A stretch of 64,000 nucleotides of DNA from Bacillus sp. SJS (GCF_000732485.2 NZ_JAQV02000031.1:434001-498000); one strand, 5' to 3'. Numbered from the stretch's first letter, positions 1 to 10,339 are shown. Notes: generated from the letters alone by a model not told the origin. Translations and numbers: made by a program.

Positions 1-307
1 CTAATCCATCATATATGATTGCTTCCCAAATATGATCCGATACCTTCCTGCTCAGCCTGACCTCAACCTCTCCCTTCCTAAAGGTTCCCTTTAATACAGC
101 AGGAATGGTTCGGCTGTTATTGAACACCAGTAGATCACCGGGCTTCAAAAAAGAGCCAATCTCCCTTAAAGATGAATGCCTTCTCATGCCGCTTTCCGCT
201 TCGAGAACCAATAAACGGACTGCGTCTCTGCTCCCGGTTCTCTGTTCAGCCGGTTCTGCTGCATGGAGACTGTCTGGTATATGAAATGCCTGATGCTGAA
301 TAGTCAT
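1..307 (-). CDS. QueA-like S-adenosylmethionine:tRNA ribosyltransferase-isomerase paralogue, N-terminal part
   Basis: Only the first 102 codons are inside the window; the gene continues past the left edge. The start ATG overlaps the stop of the upstream SDR gene (ATGA), so the two are probably translationally coupled. The translation carries QueA-family N-terminal features: an AAEPAEQRTGSRDAVRLLVL stretch like the family's AQ-P--R---RLLVL segment, then GDLLVFNNSRTIPAVL, matching the GD-LV-N-SRV-PARL motif. QueA adds the ribosyl-derived cyclopentene unit of queuosine to tRNA. The context (SDR partner, no tgt or ruvB nearby) is unlike the usual queA locus, so this is more likely a divergent paralogue than the housekeeping enzyme. 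The missing C-terminus prevents a firmer call. Confidence 0.7.
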   Translation of the reverse strand, partial: MTIQHQAFHIPDSLHAAEPAEQRTGSRDAVRLLVLEAESGMRRHSSLREIGSFLKPGDLLVFNNSRTIPAVLKGTFRKGEVEVRLSRKVSDHIWEAIIYDGL

Positions 308-1026
308 GCTCTTCCCTCCTTATAGCTGAAGGACTGGGCTTCAAATCGCTGTCCATTTATGAGTGCTGACTGATTTGATGCAAGATATAAGAAGATATCT
401 AGATGATCCAGCGGATTGGCTAAATCATAATCACAATCAGGGACCGCTGTCCGGTGCATTTCCGTATCCATTTCACCGGGATCTACCATATTCATTCTTA
501 CCCCAGTATCTTTTAACTCATCAGCCCAGGTCTGTGTCATGCCTTCTACAGCGAATTTAGATATTCCATAGGCTCCCCACTCAGCAAAGCCTGTCTTTCC
601 TGCTTCCGAAGTTAAGTTAATAATGCTGCCCTGCTGGCGGATCAGCATACCTGAGAGCACCCTTTTTGTCATTAAAAAGGGATTTAGTATGTTTACTTCA
701 AGAACTTCTTTAAAGGCATTTTCTGTATAGTCTGCCAGTTGTAAAGGACCTGGTCCGAAAATAGAGGCATTATTGATAAGAACATCAATGTACCCGTAAG
801 CCTCCTCTGCTAGGGATACGAAACGATCGGCTTCTTCAGCAATGGAGATATTCGCCTGGACGGCAAGAACTTCCCCTCCTAACTCAATTATTTCCCTTTC
901 CAGTAAATTAAGCTCATGTTTCCCCCTCGCACACACTGCAATGCGTGCCCCTTTTTTCGCAAAAGTCAGCGCGAGTGCTCTTCCCAAACCTTTAGAGCCT
1001 CCAGTAATCATCACAGTCTTTTTCAT
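304..1026 (-). CDS. SDR-family NAD(P)-dependent oxidoreductase
   Basis: This 240-residue protein has the classical short-chain dehydrogenase layout. The N-terminal Rossmann motif TGGSKGLG is near residue 8, NNAS lies after beta-4, and the active-site YGISK (YxxxK) follows a conserved serine near residue 140. Family members reduce or oxidise small alcohols and ketones with NAD(P)H; the substrate cannot be read from sequence. The ribosome site upstream is AGAGGGGAAAG. The stop codon overlaps the start of the QueA-like gene, so the pair forms a transcription unit that may act on the same molecule; that is inference. Length is normal and no key residue is missing. Confidence 0.9.
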   Translation of the reverse strand: MKKTVMITGGSKGLGRALALTFAKKGARIAVCARGKHELNLLEREIIELGGEVLAVQANISIAEEADRFVSLAEEAYGYIDVLINNASIFGPGPLQLADYTENAFKEVLEVNILNPFLMTKRVLSGMLIRQQGSIINLTSEAGKTGFAEWGAYGISKFAVEGMTQTWADELKDTGVRMNMVDPGEMDTEMHRTAVPDCDYDLANPLDHLDIFLYLASNQSALINGQRFEAQSFSYKEGRA

Positions 1027-1162
1027 AGTGATCTTTCCCCTCTTTATTTGATATAACTTTATTGTATTGGAATTAGAAGGGGATCACATCAGAATCAAGG
1101 TGCATCCATCTCTCATAAATTAGAACGGGAATTTCTCGGTCTTTTGATTGAGTCAATTTTAA

Positions 1163-1192
1163 TTGTAAATATCAGATTATTTAGAATACAAT
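1163..1192 (+). promoter_or_regulatory. candidate sigma-A promoter
   Basis: TTGTAA and TACAAT are separated by 18 bp, about 30 nt before the GTG start of the next gene. The spacing and -10 element fit a vegetative promoter; it is predicted only. Confidence 0.4.
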
Positions 1193-1222
1193 GGAATAAA
1201 CAGAGGATAGGGAGGACTGAAA

Positions 1223-1609
1223 GTGGGACAACATGCGAGCATCGTTATGAATGACAGGGAGCCAATCTCTTTAGAAATCATTTATAAATATATTGACTAC
1301 TATAAAGGAATTACAGCCAAAACAGGGGAACAGCTTGGGTGGGAATACAGTGAGACTGCATTCCCATATGAAATCTGCCAGGAACATGAACGCTTGCTAA
1401 TTTTAAGAAGTGTCCAGCCTGGCTTCAATCATATTTATATAGGAATCATCCAATCAGAAGATGAGTCTGCTGAAGCGGTGCAGATCTACCTGCCAGCCTC
1501 TTCTGCACATGGGGACAAAGGAAAGGCCAATGAATTGTGCAAATTCCTGGCAAAAAAAATGAAAGGTGAGCTGCATTTGTTTAATGGGAAGGTTATGCGG
1601 TTTACATAA
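1223..1609 (+). CDS. conserved Bacillus protein, possibly DUF1885 family
   Basis: A 128-residue soluble protein with a GTG start placed 7 nt after a GGAGG site. It has no signal peptide or membrane segment. The segment YYKGITAKTGEQLGWEYSE followed by AFPYEI resembles my memory of the DUF1885 family of Bacillus proteins of similar length, whose function is unknown. A short C-terminal helix with a KK-basic patch precedes the end. It stands alone between a promoter-like region and a hairpin terminator about 160 nt downstream, so it is probably monocistronic. The family assignment is weak; that it is a real gene is supported by the start signals and even codon use. Confidence 0.6.
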   Translation: MGQHASIVMNDREPISLEIIYKYIDYYKGITAKTGEQLGWEYSETAFPYEICQEHERLLILRSVQPGFNHIYIGIIQSEDESAEAVQIYLPASSAHGDKGKANELCKFLAKKMKGELHLFNGKVMRFT

Positions 1610-1769
1610 TGGTCTGCTGAATACAGGAAGCCTCCTGATGCGCACAGTGTCTTAGGAAAATCATCGTTCAATTGCTATAATTAAATTGACCTGGTATGTA
1701 TGAAGGACAATGATAAAATACTTATGCAAAGGTTTTTATAAAACTTCCAATAAAACGAAACTTTTTTCC

Positions 1770-1808
1770 AGTTACTCCCGTTTATATTAATGAGAGTAAC
1801 TTTTTTTA
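1770..1808 (+). terminator. rho-independent terminator
   Basis: AGTTACTC and GAGTAACT form an 8-bp stem with a 16-nt loop, followed by a run of T. It lies 160 nt past the preceding plus-strand gene and before slp. Confidence 0.6.
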
Positions 1809-1926
1809 ATTGAAAATCCCATTTTTCAATTCGGTAACATTTTGATGACATTTAAAGGAATGAGATGGGATTATGATAAAATGGGATTAATTTGAGACCG
1901 GAAATAGGACTGGGGAGGGATAAATC

Positions 1927-2325
1927 GTGTTTGCAGATAAAATGAATAAGTTCGATCGAATGTTTTTAGCAGTGATGATTGGGCCTGTTTTGTTTCTCTC
2001 TTCCTGCACGTTCCCGGGATTAATGTCCCAGACCTCAGGCACTTCCATCCAAACAAAAGATAAAGTGATTGTCTTTTTTTCAGACGGGGACAAAATTGAG
2101 GATGAAAAACAGTATTATGATGCGCTGCTGGCAATTAAAGAAAAATACCCGGTTGATTCCAAAAACTTCAAGGTGTATCAGGAGGAACAAAATAATCCTT
2201 TTGGCGTCCGTAAATATCCTTCCCTGCTTGTTATGGACAATAAAAAAGTAGTGATTCACATTGAAGGAATGGTCCAAACTAAAGAAGAAATATTAAAGCC
2301 GCTTCGAAAAGTTTTGAAGCATTAA
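1927..2325 (+). CDS. slp: small peptidoglycan-associated lipoprotein Slp-like, thioredoxin-like fold
   Basis: A 132-residue lipoprotein. The GTG start follows a GGGGAGGG ribosome site at about 7 nt; an ATG lies five codons in. A hydrophobic stretch ends in the lipobox LSSC (Cys about residue 27), so the mature protein should be lipid-anchored outside the cytoplasmic membrane. The mature part (KVIVFFSDGDK early, then FGVRKYPSLLVMDNKKVV) has the beta-strand/cis-proline pattern of a thioredoxin-like fold but no CxxC motif, so redox activity is not expected. Position next to pdhD, converging on it, matches slp of B. subtilis, which is the main support for the name. Confidence 0.7.
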   Translation: MFADKMNKFDRMFLAVMIGPVLFLSSCTFPGLMSQTSGTSIQTKDKVIVFFSDGDKIEDEKQYYDALLAIKEKYPVDSKNFKVYQEEQNNPFGVRKYPSLLVMDNKKVVIHIEGMVQTKEEILKPLRKVLKH

Positions 2326-2355
2326 AAAGACCTCCGCTTACGCAGAGGTCTTTTT
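2324..2355. terminator. bidirectional terminator between slp and pdhD
   Basis: AAAAAGACCTC pairs perfectly with GAGGTCTTTTT, leaving a 10-nt loop. A-run and T-run on either side let it serve both converging genes. Confidence 0.85.
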
Positions 2356-2363
2356 GATGCAAT

Positions 2364-3776
2364 TTATTTAATGATATGAATTGGGCTGCCAAGAGCGACC
2401 TCAGCAGCTTCCATCGTAATCTCTCCCAATGTTGGGTGAGCATGGATCGTCATTGCGATATCTTCCGCGGTCATTCCGGATTCGATTGCAAGTCCAAGTT
2501 CAGAAATCATGTCAGAAGCGTTCGCACCAGCGATTTGAGCTCCGATTACGATTCCGTCTTCTTTCGTTGTGATTAGCTTCATGAAGCCGTCTGTTTCATT
2601 AAGAGACAGAGCACGCCCATTAGCAGCGAATGGGAATTTGGCAGCTGTTACTTCAAGACCCTCTTCCTTCGCTTGAGCTTCTGTATATCCAACAGTAGCA
2701 AGTTCAGGCTCTGAGAATACAACTGCTGGAATTCCAAGATAGTCGATCTCAGAAGTTTCGCCAGCGATTACTTCTGCAGCAATTTTACCTTCATAAGAAG
2801 CTTTGTGCGCAAGAGGCGGTCCTTCAACAATATCACCAATTGCGAAAATGTTGGAAACGCTTGTGCGGCACTGTTTATCAATTTTGATAACGCCGCGGTC
2901 GCTCATTTCAACGCCTACTTGCTCAAGACCAAGTTCATCAGTGTTTGGACGGCGTCCTACTGTTACCAGTACGTAATCCGCTTCAACTGTTTGTTCTTCG
3001 CCTTTCACTTCAAATGTTACTTTCACGCCATTTTCTGTTTCTTCAACAGATTTAGCCATTGCTTTCGTATGGATGTCAACGTTCCCTTTTTTCTTCAGGT
3101 TGCGTTTAACTAGTGAGCTCATTTGTTTCTCGAAGCCCATTAAAATATCATCCAAAGCTTCAATAATCGTAACTTCAGTACCGAAGTTAGCATACGCCGT
3201 TCCAAGCTCAGTTCCGATGTAGCCTCCGCCGATTACAACCAATTTCTTCGGAACATCTTTAAGAGCAAGAGCGCCGGTAGAATGGATGACACGGTCAGAG
3301 TATTTGAATGCTGGTAGTTCGATCGGACGGGAACCCGTCGCAATGATTGCATTTTTAAATTTATAAGTTTGAGAAGAATTTTCATCCATTACTTTAATGG
3401 ATTCGCCATCTACGAAGTATGCTTCTCCGCGGACGATTTCTACTTTGTTTCCTTTTAGAAGGCCTTCAACACCGCTCGTAAGCTTGTTGACAACACTGCC
3501 TTTCCATTCCTGAACCTTTGTAAAATCAACTTTTACGTTTTCAGCCGTGATTCCCATATCTTCGGAATGCTTAGCATTTTCGAAGCGGTGACCAGCTGAA
3601 ATTAATGCTTTGGAAGGAATACATCCAACGTTTAGGCAAACTCCGCCTAGAGTTCCTTTTTCAACAATTGTTACTTTTTGTCCTAGCTGTGCAGCGCGGA
3701 TGGCGGCTACATAGCCGCCAGGTCCCGCACCAATGACAAGAGTGTCAGTCTCAATAGGGAAATCTCCTACTACCAT
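2364..3776 (-). CDS. pdhD: dihydrolipoyl dehydrogenase, E3 of the pyruvate dehydrogenase complex
   Basis: A 470-residue FAD flavoprotein that reoxidises dihydrolipoyl groups on E2 using NAD+. The FAD dinucleotide motif [10 protein letters not shown] lies near residue 16. The redox-active disulfide is in [14 protein letters not shown] (CxxxxC, about residues 46-51). A second Rossmann motif, [11 protein letters not shown], binds NAD. The C-terminal HAHPTLGE supplies the catalytic His-Glu pair. Length is the usual one for Gram-positive E3. It starts 3 nt after pdhC ends and is the last gene of the operon. E3 may also serve the 2-oxoglutarate and branched-chain complexes, which is known for the family. 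Confidence 0.97.
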   Translation of the reverse strand: MVVGDFPIETDTLVIGAGPGGYVAAIRAAQLGQKVTIVEKGTLGGVCLNVGCIPSKALISAGHRFENAKHSEDMGITAENVKVDFTKVQEWKGSVVNKLTSGVEGLLKGNKVEIVRGEAYFVDGESIKVMDENSSQTYKFKNAIIATGSRPIELPAFKYSDRVIHSTGALALKDVPKKLVVIGGGYIGTELGTAYANFGTEVTIIEALDDILMGFEKQMSSLVKRNLKKKGNVDIHTKAMAKSVEETENGVKVTFEVKGEEQTVEADYVLVTVGRRPNTDELGLEQVGVEMSDRGVIKIDKQCRTSVSNIFAIGDIVEGPPLAHKASYEGKIAAEVIAGETSEIDYLGIPAVVFSEPELATVGYTEAQAKEEGLEVTAAKFPFAANGRALSLNETDGFMKLITTKEDGIVIGAQIAGANASDMISELGLAIESGMTAEDIAMTIHAHPTLGEITMEAAEVALGSPIHIIK

Positions 3777-3779
3777 AGA

Positions 3780-5135
3780 TTACGCCTCCATTAAAATAAG
3801 TTGTGGGTCGTTAAGCAAACGCTTGATGTGGTTCATTGCATTTTGTGCAGTAGCACCATCAATCATACGGTGGTCGAAGCTCAAGGAAAGAGCAAGAACT
3901 GGAGCTACAACAATTTCACCATCGCGTACAACAGCCTTTTCAGCAATACGGCCAATTCCAAGGATTGCTACCTCAGGATGGTTGATTACTGGAGTAAACC
4001 ATTGTCCGCCGGCAGAACCGATGTTAGAGATTGTGCAGGATGCACCTTTCATTTCGGCACCGGAAAGTTTACCATCACGCGCTTTAACTGCAAGCTGATT
4101 GATCTCATCAGAGATTTCGAATACAGATTTGCGGTCAGCGTTCTTAACAACAGGTACTAGAAGACCTTTTTCAGTATCTGCAGCGATACCGATGTTGTAG
4201 TAGTGCTTTTGAACAATTTCGTCTGTGCTGTCATCAAGAGATGTATTAAGCACTGGGAACTTTTTCAGCGCAGAAGTAAGAGCTTTCACAACGTACGGTA
4301 AATATGTTAACTTAATACCCTGGTCTGCCGCAACACCTTTGAATTTTTTACGGTGTGCAACAAGCTCAGTAACATCAATTTCATCCATAAGCGTAACGTG
4401 AGGAGCCGTATGCTTGGAGTTTACCATTGCTTTAGCAATCGCTCTTCTCATGCCGGACATTTTTTCACGTGTTTCAGGAAGCTCGCCTTCCGGAATTGCT
4501 TGTGCAGCCGGTTTTGAATCTTGTTTAGATTCTTGTTTGCTTTCTTCTGCTGCTGGAGCTTCTGTTGGTTGCGCAGCTCCGCCTTTGCCGAATGCATCGA
4601 TATCTTCTTTAGATACGCGTCCGTTTTTGCCGGATCCGTTTACTTGACGGATATCAATACCTTGCTCGCGTGCATATTTACGCACAGATGGCATAGCTAC
4701 AATGCGTTTATTAGGGTCAGCTTCAACCTGATCCTGGCTTCCTGCACCTGTTTCAGCAGCAGGTTCTTGCTTAGGAGCTTCTTCTTTTTTCACATCTTGA
4801 CCCGCTTCGCCTGTTGATTGAACCTGAGCCTCAGTTTTTTCTTCTTTTTTCTCATCGCTTCCATGATCGTCACCCTTGAATTTAAGGTTCTCGTAGCCTG
4901 GAGCGTCAAAAGTGATTAGAGTTTGTCCAACTGTTGCAACTGTTCCCTCATCAACTTTAAGTTCTAATACTTTTCCTTTTACAGGAGAAGGAATTTCAAC
5001 GACTGCTTTATCGTTTTGCACTTCAGCTAGTACGTCGTCCTCTTCAATTTCGTCACCTGGCTTAACAAACCATTTTACGATCTCGCCTTCATGGATTCCT
5101 TCACCGATATCCGGCATTTTAAATTCGAATGACAC
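3780..5135 (-). CDS. pdhC: dihydrolipoyllysine-residue acetyltransferase, E2 of pyruvate dehydrogenase
   Basis: This 451-residue E2 moves acetyl groups from E1 to CoA. Domains in order: one lipoyl domain (residues 1-80, lipoyl lysine in [12 protein letters not shown]), an acidic Glu/Gln/Lys/Ala linker, a peripheral-subunit-binding domain (about 143-180, [19 protein letters not shown]), a second Ala/Pro/Glu linker, and the catalytic core with [10 protein letters not shown] (HRxxDG) near the C-terminus. The start is GTG, read from GGGAGG 11 nt upstream. A 94-nt gap containing a strong hairpin separates it from pdhB, unlike the 3-nt gaps elsewhere in the operon. Confidence 0.97.
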   Translation of the reverse strand: MSFEFKMPDIGEGIHEGEIVKWFVKPGDEIEEDDVLAEVQNDKAVVEIPSPVKGKVLELKVDEGTVATVGQTLITFDAPGYENLKFKGDDHGSDEKKEEKTEAQVQSTGEAGQDVKKEEAPKQEPAAETGAGSQDQVEADPNKRIVAMPSVRKYAREQGIDIRQVNGSGKNGRVSKEDIDAFGKGGAAQPTEAPAAEESKQESKQDSKPAAQAIPEGELPETREKMSGMRRAIAKAMVNSKHTAPHVTLMDEIDVTELVAHRKKFKGVAADQGIKLTYLPYVVKALTSALKKFPVLNTSLDDSTDEIVQKHYYNIGIAADTEKGLLVPVVKNADRKSVFEISDEINQLAVKARDGKLSGAEMKGASCTISNIGSAGGQWFTPVINHPEVAILGIGRIAEKAVVRDGEIVVAPVLALSLSFDHRMIDGATAQNAMNHIKRLLNDPQLILMEA

Positions 5136-5174
5136 GGTTTTTCAACCTCCCAGTTTTGTGTGATTTGCTATGAA

Positions 5175-5207
5175 CGAAAAGAAACCAGCTTCACTGATTT
5201 CTTTTCG
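5175..5207 (-). other. long hairpin in the pdhB-pdhC intergenic region
   Basis: In the transcript, CGAAAAGAAATCAG and CTGGTTTCTTTTCG pair over 14 bp (one G-U) around a 5-nt loop. No T-run follows, so it is more likely an RNA stability or processing element than a terminator. Confidence 0.65.
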
Positions 5208-5229
5208 ATTGCTGTTTCGTCCTGTTTGA

Positions 5230-6207
5230 TTAAAATTCCAAAACTTTTTTAGCTGTTTCAATTACGTCTTTGTGGTTAGGCAGCCATACACCCTCTGCTT
5301 GAGAGAAAGGGAATACTGTATCAGAAGCTGTAACACGAAGAACAGGAGCTTCAAGGCTTAGGATAGCGCGGTCATTAATTTCAGCAACAACGTTTGCACC
5401 AACTCCAGCTTGCTTTTGAGCTTCTTGAACAACGATTGCACGGCCTGTTTTTTCAACAGAAGCAATAATTGTATCGATATCCAGCGGCTGAACTGTACGA
5501 AGGTCAATAACCTCTACGGATTTACCTTCTTTTTCAAGCTCTTCAGCTGCTTTAAGAGATTCATGAACCATTGCACCGTAAGTGATGATGGAAAGATCTG
5601 ATCCTTCGCGTTTCACTTCAGCTTTTCCAAGTTCAATTGTGTACTCTTCTTCAGGAACTTCCTGACGGAAAGAGCGGTAAAGCTTCATGTGCTCAAGGAA
5701 GATAACCGGATCGTTATCACGAATAGCGGCAATTAAAAGTCCTTTTGCATCATAAGGCGTTGAAGGAATAACTACTTTTAGTCCAGGCTGTTGAGTCATA
5801 AGACCTTCCAGGCTGTCCGCATGCATTTCTGGAGTATGTACTCCTCCTCCAAACGGGGAACGGATTGTGACAGGAGATGTCCATCTTCCGCCAGAACGGT
5901 AACGCATACGTGCCATTTGGCCGGAAATGGAATCCATTACTTCATACACGAATCCGAAGAACTGAATTTCAGGTACTGGACGGTAGCCTTGAAGACCAAG
6001 TCCAAGTGCAAGACCTCCGATTCCAGATTCTGCAAGCGGAGTATCGAATACACGGTCTTCGCCAAATTCCTTCTGCAATCCTTCAGTCGCGCGGAAAACC
6101 CCGCCGTTTACGCCAACGTCTTCTCCAAATACTAGAACGTTTTCGTCATTTTTTAGTTCTGTGCGTAACGCATCAGTGATTGCCTGAATCATTGTCATTT
6201 GCGCCAT
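5230..6207 (-). CDS. pdhB: pyruvate dehydrogenase E1 component, beta subunit
   Basis: The 325-residue beta subunit of the heterotetrameric E1. It carries [15 protein letters not shown] near the N-terminus, the E1-beta signatures [15 protein letters not shown] and [16 protein letters not shown], and the C-terminal transketolase domain [18 protein letters not shown]1 binds thiamine diphosphate at the alpha-beta interface and decarboxylates pyruvate, passing the acetyl group to E2 lipoate. The ribosome site AAGGAG lies inside the end of pdhA; the genes are 3 nt apart and should be translated together. Confidence 0.97.
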   Translation of the reverse strand: MAQMTMIQAITDALRTELKNDENVLVFGEDVGVNGGVFRATEGLQKEFGEDRVFDTPLAESGIGGLALGLGLQGYRPVPEIQFFGFVYEVMDSISGQMARMRYRSGGRWTSPVTIRSPFGGGVHTPEMHADSLEGLMTQQPGLKVVIPSTPYDAKGLLIAAIRDNDPVIFLEHMKLYRSFRQEVPEEEYTIELGKAEVKREGSDLSIITYGAMVHESLKAAEELEKEGKSVEVIDLRTVQPLDIDTIIASVEKTGRAIVVQEAQKQAGVGANVVAEINDRAILSLEAPVLRVTASDTVFPFSQAEGVWLPNHKDVIETAKKVLEF

Positions 6208-6210
6208 GGC

Positions 6211-7326
<1,116 letters not shown>

Positions 7327-7559
7327 CTAAGTCACCTCTTCCTTTCATTTAGACAATTTTGATAGCAGAATGATTCCAGTCATATACAGATTTAGGATAC
7401 CCTAAATTAAATCACAGACACATTTTTTTCAAACACATTCCACTACCATTTACCACATTAGAGCAACTTAAAACTTCAGGATATGTAAAGATTTAAGCTA
7501 CGGAAACTGTATTAATTTTTTCAGAAGCAAAAATAATACAATACTAATAATACAAACAT

Positions 7560-7588
7560 AGTTTACACCTCATAAAAACTGAAGTCAA
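7560..7588 (-). promoter_or_regulatory. pdhA sigma-A promoter and AT-rich leader
   Basis: On the minus strand TTGACT and TAAACT are exactly 17 bp apart, a near-consensus vegetative promoter about 235 nt upstream of pdhA. The 940-nt gene-free stretch 7327-8266 holds this promoter, its AT-rich leader and two dispersed repeat copies; no other gene was found in it. Confidence 0.7.
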
Positions 7589-7722
7589 TCTGTTTACACA
7601 AGGTTTATTAAAGGAATTTGGCAAACTTTATTTTTACAAATAAATCCCATTTCAACAAACTGTATTAGTACAAATAAATAACCTGTACTACAATAGTAGC
7701 GTTTTCATTTTAAAAATATTCA

Positions 7723-7865
7723 GCTGTTGATTTACTCTGCAGACAATCTCTTGTCCTTGAAGTGCAGTGAGCTTCCTGTGCGCTTTGCATATGCGGGGTC
7801 TCACCTGTCACGCTGCCCCAGCATGAGTCTCGTACCTTCCGCTCCAATCAATCAGGTGTTAAAAA
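7723..7865. repeat. dispersed palindromic repeat, family A copy 1
   Basis: Runs from CTGTTGATTT to AATCAATCAGGTGTTAAAAA. It shares TGCGGGGTCTCACCTGTC and a following CTTCC-CTCCAATC segment with copies 2 and 3. It is more diverged than the others, and short ORFs across it are not conserved between copies, so it is non-coding. Confidence 0.75.
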
Positions 7866-7910
7866 ATGGTATCCATCTTAACCATGATCTTTCCCCAGAC
7901 TTTTCTTTGG

Positions 7911-8075
7911 TTGTTGATTTGCGTTGCAGGCGCTCGCTTATCCTTGAACGGGCTGCTTGAGCCTCCTCGCCGCTATGCGCCTGCGGGGTCTCACCTGTCC
8001 CGCTGCTCCCGCAGTCTCGCGCCTTCCACTCCAATCAACAGGTGTTATAAATCCACACGGGGCTTTAACAGAGCC
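7911..8075. repeat. dispersed palindromic repeat, family A copy 2
   Basis: Tandem neighbour of copy 1 in the same orientation. It has GGCGCTCGC, GAGCCTCCTCGCCG, CTGCGGGGTCTCACCTGTC and ends with TTTAACAGAGCC, the same terminus as copy 3. The two outer ends (TTGTTGATTTGCG and CCAATCAACAGG) are complementary, so the element can fold into a long hairpin. Confidence 0.8.
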
Positions 8076-8266
8076 TAATAAAAAATGGACACTGTTGATA
8101 ATTGCTGTTTGCACTCTGGGGACAAAACAGGATTTTGCCCTTTAAACCTATGTAAGGAAAGCGTTTCTACTATATACAGACAAAAACAAAGACTGTACAA
8201 ATAAGGACGGCAGCCCCCGGATTTTGTTAACTTCCGGTGGCTTCCCTTCCATTCGCATCAGTCTCT

Positions 8267-8929
8267 TTATTGATCGACTTTAATATCAGCAGCCTTATAA
8301 AAAGCCTTTTTGGCTGTATTATACTGCTCTGTGTACTCATTGAACTTTTTATTCAATTCCATAACTTCTTTATAAGAGGCATTGATCTTACTGATATGCG
8401 CTTCCAGATCTTCAAGCTTCAGCTCTTTATTCTGGAACATCTTATACAGTTCTTCATCAAGTGCAATTGCCGATTTGTAGGATTTTGCAAGCTCGTTGTA
8501 TGAATTATAACGGTCGTGCATGAGCTTTTTTAACTCATCTGCCTCTTTTTCAGCTTTGCCATCCTCAATTTTCCCAAGTGCTTCTTCTGCATCTTTAAAT
8601 GCCTTTTCCGATTCTGCAATGCTTTTTTGCTCTGTTTCAATCCGGTCTTTTCGATCCGCCACTAATTTAAGCGCATCTCCGGAAAGTGTTTTAATTTTTT
8701 CAAAATCTTTCATGCCAAGAGCGATAATTTGGTTGTAAATCTTATTCTCCTTCTGTTCAAGTTCAAGAAGAGGTTGTTGCTCCTTCTTAAACGGGCTCTC
8801 TTTAGAGACTACATTTTCAAGCGCCTCATATGCCTGCTCGGATGGTGACGGCCCCATACAGCCTGTGAGAATGGAGCCTGATAAGGCCGCACTCATGCCA
8901 AACATTAGCCATTTATTCTTTTTCCGCAC
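8267..8929 (-). CDS. ykyA: YkyA-family cell-wall-binding lipoprotein
   Basis: A 220-residue lipoprotein. A positively charged N-terminus and hydrophobic segment end in the lipobox LTGC (Cys about residue 24). The rest is almost entirely charged alpha-helix with heptad spacing (KEQQPLLELEQKENKIYNQI onward), typical of the YkyA family, a coiled-coil protein annotated as putatively cell-wall binding. Function is not known. It lies upstream of pdhA on the same strand, as in B. subtilis, but with 940 nt of repeats and a pdh promoter in between. A weak GC-rich hairpin follows its stop near 8205-8250. Confidence 0.85.
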   Translation of the reverse strand: MRKKNKWLMFGMSAALSGSILTGCMGPSPSEQAYEALENVVSKESPFKKEQQPLLELEQKENKIYNQIIALGMKDFEKIKTLSGDALKLVADRKDRIETEQKSIAESEKAFKDAEEALGKIEDGKAEKEADELKKLMHDRYNSYNELAKSYKSAIALDEELYKMFQNKELKLEDLEAHISKINASYKEVMELNKKFNEYTEQYNTAKKAFYKAADIKVDQ

Positions 8930-9175
8930 ATTTAATCCCCCTTACTCTACAACTACTAACTATAAAATCTCTGTGCAAAGAACACAATACATCTCTGTAA
9001 AGTAATTGGCGAAAGCCTGCAAAAACAGGTAATTCGGCTGTCCTTTTCCTTTCATGGGTGGGACAAAACCCAAAAAGAAAAAAGAACTGGGCTAATGACT
9101 ATACACATTTACCCCGCAAGCATATGTTATATCAGACGCTCAAGCAAGAGCGCTATTTTAAAGGAGGTTGTCAAT

Positions 9176-9307
9176 ATGTATTGTTATCCTGCTTACCCTG
9201 CATACGGCTGCGGTGGCTACGGCTACGGACGCACATTTGCTCTAATCGTTGTATTGTTTATCCTTTTAATCATCGTCGGTGCAGCATACCTCGGCGGAGG
9301 CTGCTAA
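9176..9307 (+). CDS. YjcZ-family small sporulation-type membrane peptide
   Basis: A 43-residue peptide starting at the ATG 8 nt after a perfect AAGGAGG. The N-terminal half is rich in Tyr, Cys, Gly and Pro ([18 protein letters not shown]); the C-terminal half is one hydrophobic segment ([19 protein letters not shown]) ending GGGC. This layout is the signature of the YjcZ/YrpL group of very small proteins made during sporulation in Bacillus. The role is unknown; membrane or coat association is likely. An in-frame upstream extension exists but lacks a ribosome site. Confidence 0.85.
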   Translation: MYCYPAYPAYGCGGYGYGRTFALIVVLFILLIIVGAAYLGGGC

Positions 9308-9311
9308 TTAG

Positions 9312-9483
9312 AAAAGCGGAAGGCGCTTGCTCAGCCCTGAAAGACGGTGGAGCTCTCGACCGAGGGGCCGCTTTTCAAAGGAAGTTCTGCTAAGAGCGCG
9401 GCGTCCTGCCGCAACGCAGAACTGACCCGCGTCCTGCGGGACCGAGAGAGCGAAGCGGCCGAAGGGCTAGCGCCTGGAGCTGG
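9312..9483. repeat. dispersed palindromic repeat, family B
   Basis: Ends AGGCGCTTGCTCAGCCC and GGGCTAGCGCCTGGAGCT are inverted repeats of each other. The interior is GC-rich with further complementary pieces (GTTCTGC and GCAGAAC, CCGCGTCCTGCGGG). It sits right after the YjcZ gene in the 445-nt gene-free stretch 9308-9752, which otherwise holds a weak hairpin near 9498-9522 and the def promoter. Confidence 0.7.
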
Positions 9484-9682
9484 CAAAATAAACACCAAAG
9501 CACTCCTATTAAGGGGTGCTTATTCTAATGTATACGTGCAGACAATTAAACGGTGCTTGCTTAAAACGATCCCGAGGAATGGACAGCCCCCGCGCCTGAG
9601 CAAAACCACATACATGGAAAATTCAATCCTGCAATGGATTAATGTTCTTATGAAACGGTGTTAAAAATACAATAGAATCATC

Positions 9683-9711
9683 TTTCATTCAAAAAGCGGT
9701 TTCTATATAAT
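9683..9711 (+). promoter_or_regulatory. candidate def promoter
   Basis: A consensus -10 TATAAT lies 17 bp after TTTCAT, about 41 nt before the def start. The -35 is weak. Confidence 0.45.
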
Positions 9712-9752
9712 GAAAAAGATACGGGTTGAAACGATGAAAGGAAGTGCTTGCA

Positions 9753-10304
9753 ATGCTTACAAGCAAAGACATCATTAGAGAAGGCCATCCGACTTTGCGG
9801 GAGGCGGCAAAGGAAGTGTCGCTGCCTGCTTCTCAGGAAGATCGCCAAATACTTCAGGAGATGCTTGATTACTTAAAAAACAGCCAGAATCCTGAGATTG
9901 CCGAGAAACATGATCTCCGTCCTGGAGTCGGGCTTGCCGCCCCTCAGATAAATGTGGGAAAACGAATGATTGCCGTTCATTTTTCAGATGAAAACATTCA
10001 ATACAGCTATGGACTGTTTAATCCGAAAATTATCAGCCATTCGGTTCAGCAAAGTTTTCTTGCAGAGGGAGAAGGCTGCCTTTCCGTTGACAGACCGGTT
10101 CCTGGGTATGTACCCCGATATGCAAAAGTAAGAGTAAAGGCCACGGCTTTAGATGGCAGCGAAGTGGATTTGCGGTTAAAAGGTCTGGCTGCGATTGTTT
10201 TTCAGCATGAGATTGATCATTTAAATGGTGTTATGTTCTATGATCACATGAACAGCAGCGAGCCATTTTCCATTCCAGAAGGTGCCATAGCTGTAGAAAG
10301 ATAA
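9753..10304 (+). CDS. def: peptide deformylase
   Basis: This 183-residue enzyme removes the formyl group from the initiator methionine of new proteins. All three metal and active-site motifs are present: GVGLAAPQ, EGCLS and QHEIDHLNG (HExxH). The lengths between motifs and the long loop before motif I mark it as a Gram-positive type 2 deformylase, like YkrB of B. subtilis. I chose the ATG 9 nt after AAAGGAAG; a GTG three codons earlier overlaps that ribosome site. Its place between ykyA and ykrA matches B. subtilis. A good terminator follows at once. Confidence 0.97.
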   Translation: MLTSKDIIREGHPTLREAAKEVSLPASQEDRQILQEMLDYLKNSQNPEIAEKHDLRPGVGLAAPQINVGKRMIAVHFSDENIQYSYGLFNPKIISHSVQQSFLAEGEGCLSVDRPVPGYVPRYAKVRVKATALDGSEVDLRLKGLAAIVFQHEIDHLNGVMFYDHMNSSEPFSIPEGAIAVER

Positions 10305-10330
10305 AAGGGAGCCACATGCGGCTCCCCTTT
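10303..10330. terminator. bidirectional terminator after def
   Basis: GGGAGCC and GGCTCCC form a stem around a 6-nt loop, flanked by AAAA and CTTT. It separates def from the converging ykrA gene. Confidence 0.8.
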
Positions 10331-10339
10331 GCATTATCC

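Noticed and set aside
7699-7712. cre box upstream of pdhA
   Set aside because: ATGAAAACGCTACTAT fits only the left half of the consensus and lies far upstream of the promoter.
8156-8170. cre-like GGAAAGCGTTTCT between repeats and ykyA
   Set aside because: It lacks the first T-G and final A of the consensus and is not near a promoter I can place.
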